6,152 nt of DNA. Source: Propionibacterium sp. (GTDB taxonomy: Bacteria; Actinomycetota; Actinomycetes; Propionibacteriales; Propionibacteriaceae). The notes under the pieces are model-generated. The model ran no database searches and was not told where the DNA came from. It saw only the letters and a list, made by a program, of their open reading frames with translations. How positions within the stretch are numbered: position 1 is the first letter of the stretch; the number at the start of each line of letters is the position of its first letter. Location: assembly GCA_012514785.1 (NCBI GenBank), contig JAAYZP010000169.1, positions 1 to 6,152 on the forward strand, written 5' to 3'. Shown one piece after another: positions 5,844 through 6,152 of this stretch. A program made the translations under genes and the position numbers.

Positions 5844-5874
5844 ATTGTAACGTGCCCGGGGCTACTGGCACCAA
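5844..5874 (-). promoter_or_regulatory. Predicted promoter of the rpsB operon
   Basis: On the minus strand TACAAT (5844-5849) matches the TATAAT -10 consensus in five of six positions. TTGGTG (5869-5874) is a weak -35 (three of six) at a 19-base spacing. Initiation would fall near 5837, giving a leader of about 175 bases that begins with the 21-base dyad. The -10 is one of the best in this intergenic region; the -35 is uncertain. Confidence 0.45.
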
Positions 5875-5880
5875 CCGGAG

Positions 5881-5889
5881 TTGTCCACA
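5881..5889 (+). promoter_or_regulatory. Consensus actinobacterial DnaA box
   Basis: TTGTCCACA equals the preferred DnaA box described for Streptomyces and relatives, and differs by one base from E. coli TTATCCACA. It is a single box in the rpsB/M23 intergenic region, about 6 bp upstream of the predicted rpsB -35. The motif is a direct observation; DnaA binding is inferred. A single nonamer can occur by chance. Confidence 0.4.
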
Positions 5890-5939
5890 GCTCTCGATTG
5901 CCGTGCACGTGCGCGGTGCTTCGCTCCCATAGTGACGAC

Positions 5940-6152
5940 ATGAGAGTACTCGCCGTCATCGCCCTGGCCCTGTGGCTCGCCGCACTCCCCGCACTCCCCA
6001 CACGCGCCGACGACGCCCTGCGCCTGGAGCCGCCGGTGCAGGGGGCCGTCCTGCGCGGATTCGAGATCGGCCCCACCAAGTACGCCCCCGGGCACCGCGG
6101 GGTGGACCTGCGGGCCTCCCCGGGCGGCCAGGTCCGTGCCGCCGCCGAGGGC
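5940..6152 (+). CDS. Secreted M23 (LytM-type) metallopeptidase, N-terminal part (cut by window edge)
   Basis: M23 peptidases are zinc enzymes that cut peptide bridges of peptidoglycan, or act as degenerate activators of cell wall hydrolases. The first 71 codons are present and the frame is open at the right edge. Residues 1-23 look like a signal peptide: a short MR start, a hydrophobic stretch VLAVIALALWLAALPAL, then TRA before DD as a likely cleavage site. Residues 30-71 begin the LytM fold, and GHRGVDLRA (51-59) contains the first metal-ligand motif H-x-G-x-D, with H52 and D56. Further ligands (a later HxH) are outside the window, so activity cannot be judged. The ATG at 5940 has no clear Shine-Dalgarno; CATAGT at 5928-5933 could be a -10 for a leaderless message. 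It diverges from rpsB, as Rv2891 does in Mycobacterium tuberculosis as I recall it. Confidence 0.9.
   Translation, partial: MRVLAVIALALWLAALPALPTRADDALRLEPPVQGAVLRGFEIGPTKYAPGHRGVDLRASPGGQVRAAAEG

Noticed and set aside
4535..5932. A 465-codon plus-strand open frame opposite rpsB, with a Gly/Leu-rich start
   Set aside because: The Gly/Leu-rich part is the antisense reading of the S2 Ala/Glu tail. The frame runs across the rpsB leader, has no supported start and no recognisable family.
5663..6079. N-terminal extension of S2 to an ATG at 6079
   Set aside because: It would overlap the M23 peptidase gene and promoter region, while the canonical S2 start at 5662 has its own ribosome binding site.

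Overview
The window is a high-GC, densely packed bacterial chromosome segment. It looks like a core region of an actinobacterium (Actinomycetota), with a weak leaning towards the Propionibacteriales. The basis is gene order, strong G/C preference at third codon positions, an S2 protein with a long Ala/Glu-rich tail, and an M23 peptidase gene divergent from rpsB, an arrangement I recall from Mycobacterium. No mobile element, tRNA, rRNA or CRISPR array is visible.

Layout, read along the minus strand from high to low coordinates: a leader with several inverted repeats (about 5663-5840), then rpsB (S2), tsf (EF-Ts), a strong hairpin, pyrH (UMP kinase), frr (ribosome recycling factor), cdsA (CDP-diacylglycerol synthase) and rlmN (23S rRNA/tRNA adenine-C2 methyltransferase). 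A 134-bp gap with two hairpins follows, and then the first 99 codons of gdhA (NADP-type glutamate dehydrogenase), cut by the left edge. On the plus strand, at the right edge, are the first 71 codons of a secreted M23 (LytM-type) metallopeptidase transcribed away from rpsB.

The central block is the widely conserved translation/growth cluster: a ribosomal protein, an elongation factor and a recycling factor, together with pyrimidine nucleotide supply (PyrH), phospholipid precursor synthesis (CdsA) and rRNA/tRNA modification (RlmN). Spacing is tight from pyrH to rlmN (21 bp, then a 1-base overlap, then 2 bp), consistent with one transcript and translational coupling. The 77-bp tsf-pyrH gap holds a stem that could separate rpsB-tsf from the rest.

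The genes are ordinary. The parts most worth a second look are non-coding: the rpsB leader, with four clear inverted repeats including a perfect 9-bp dyad at the predicted transcript start; a consensus actinobacterial DnaA box just upstream of the predicted rpsB promoter; and the tsf-pyrH hairpin. I do not see a previously undescribed protein system here.
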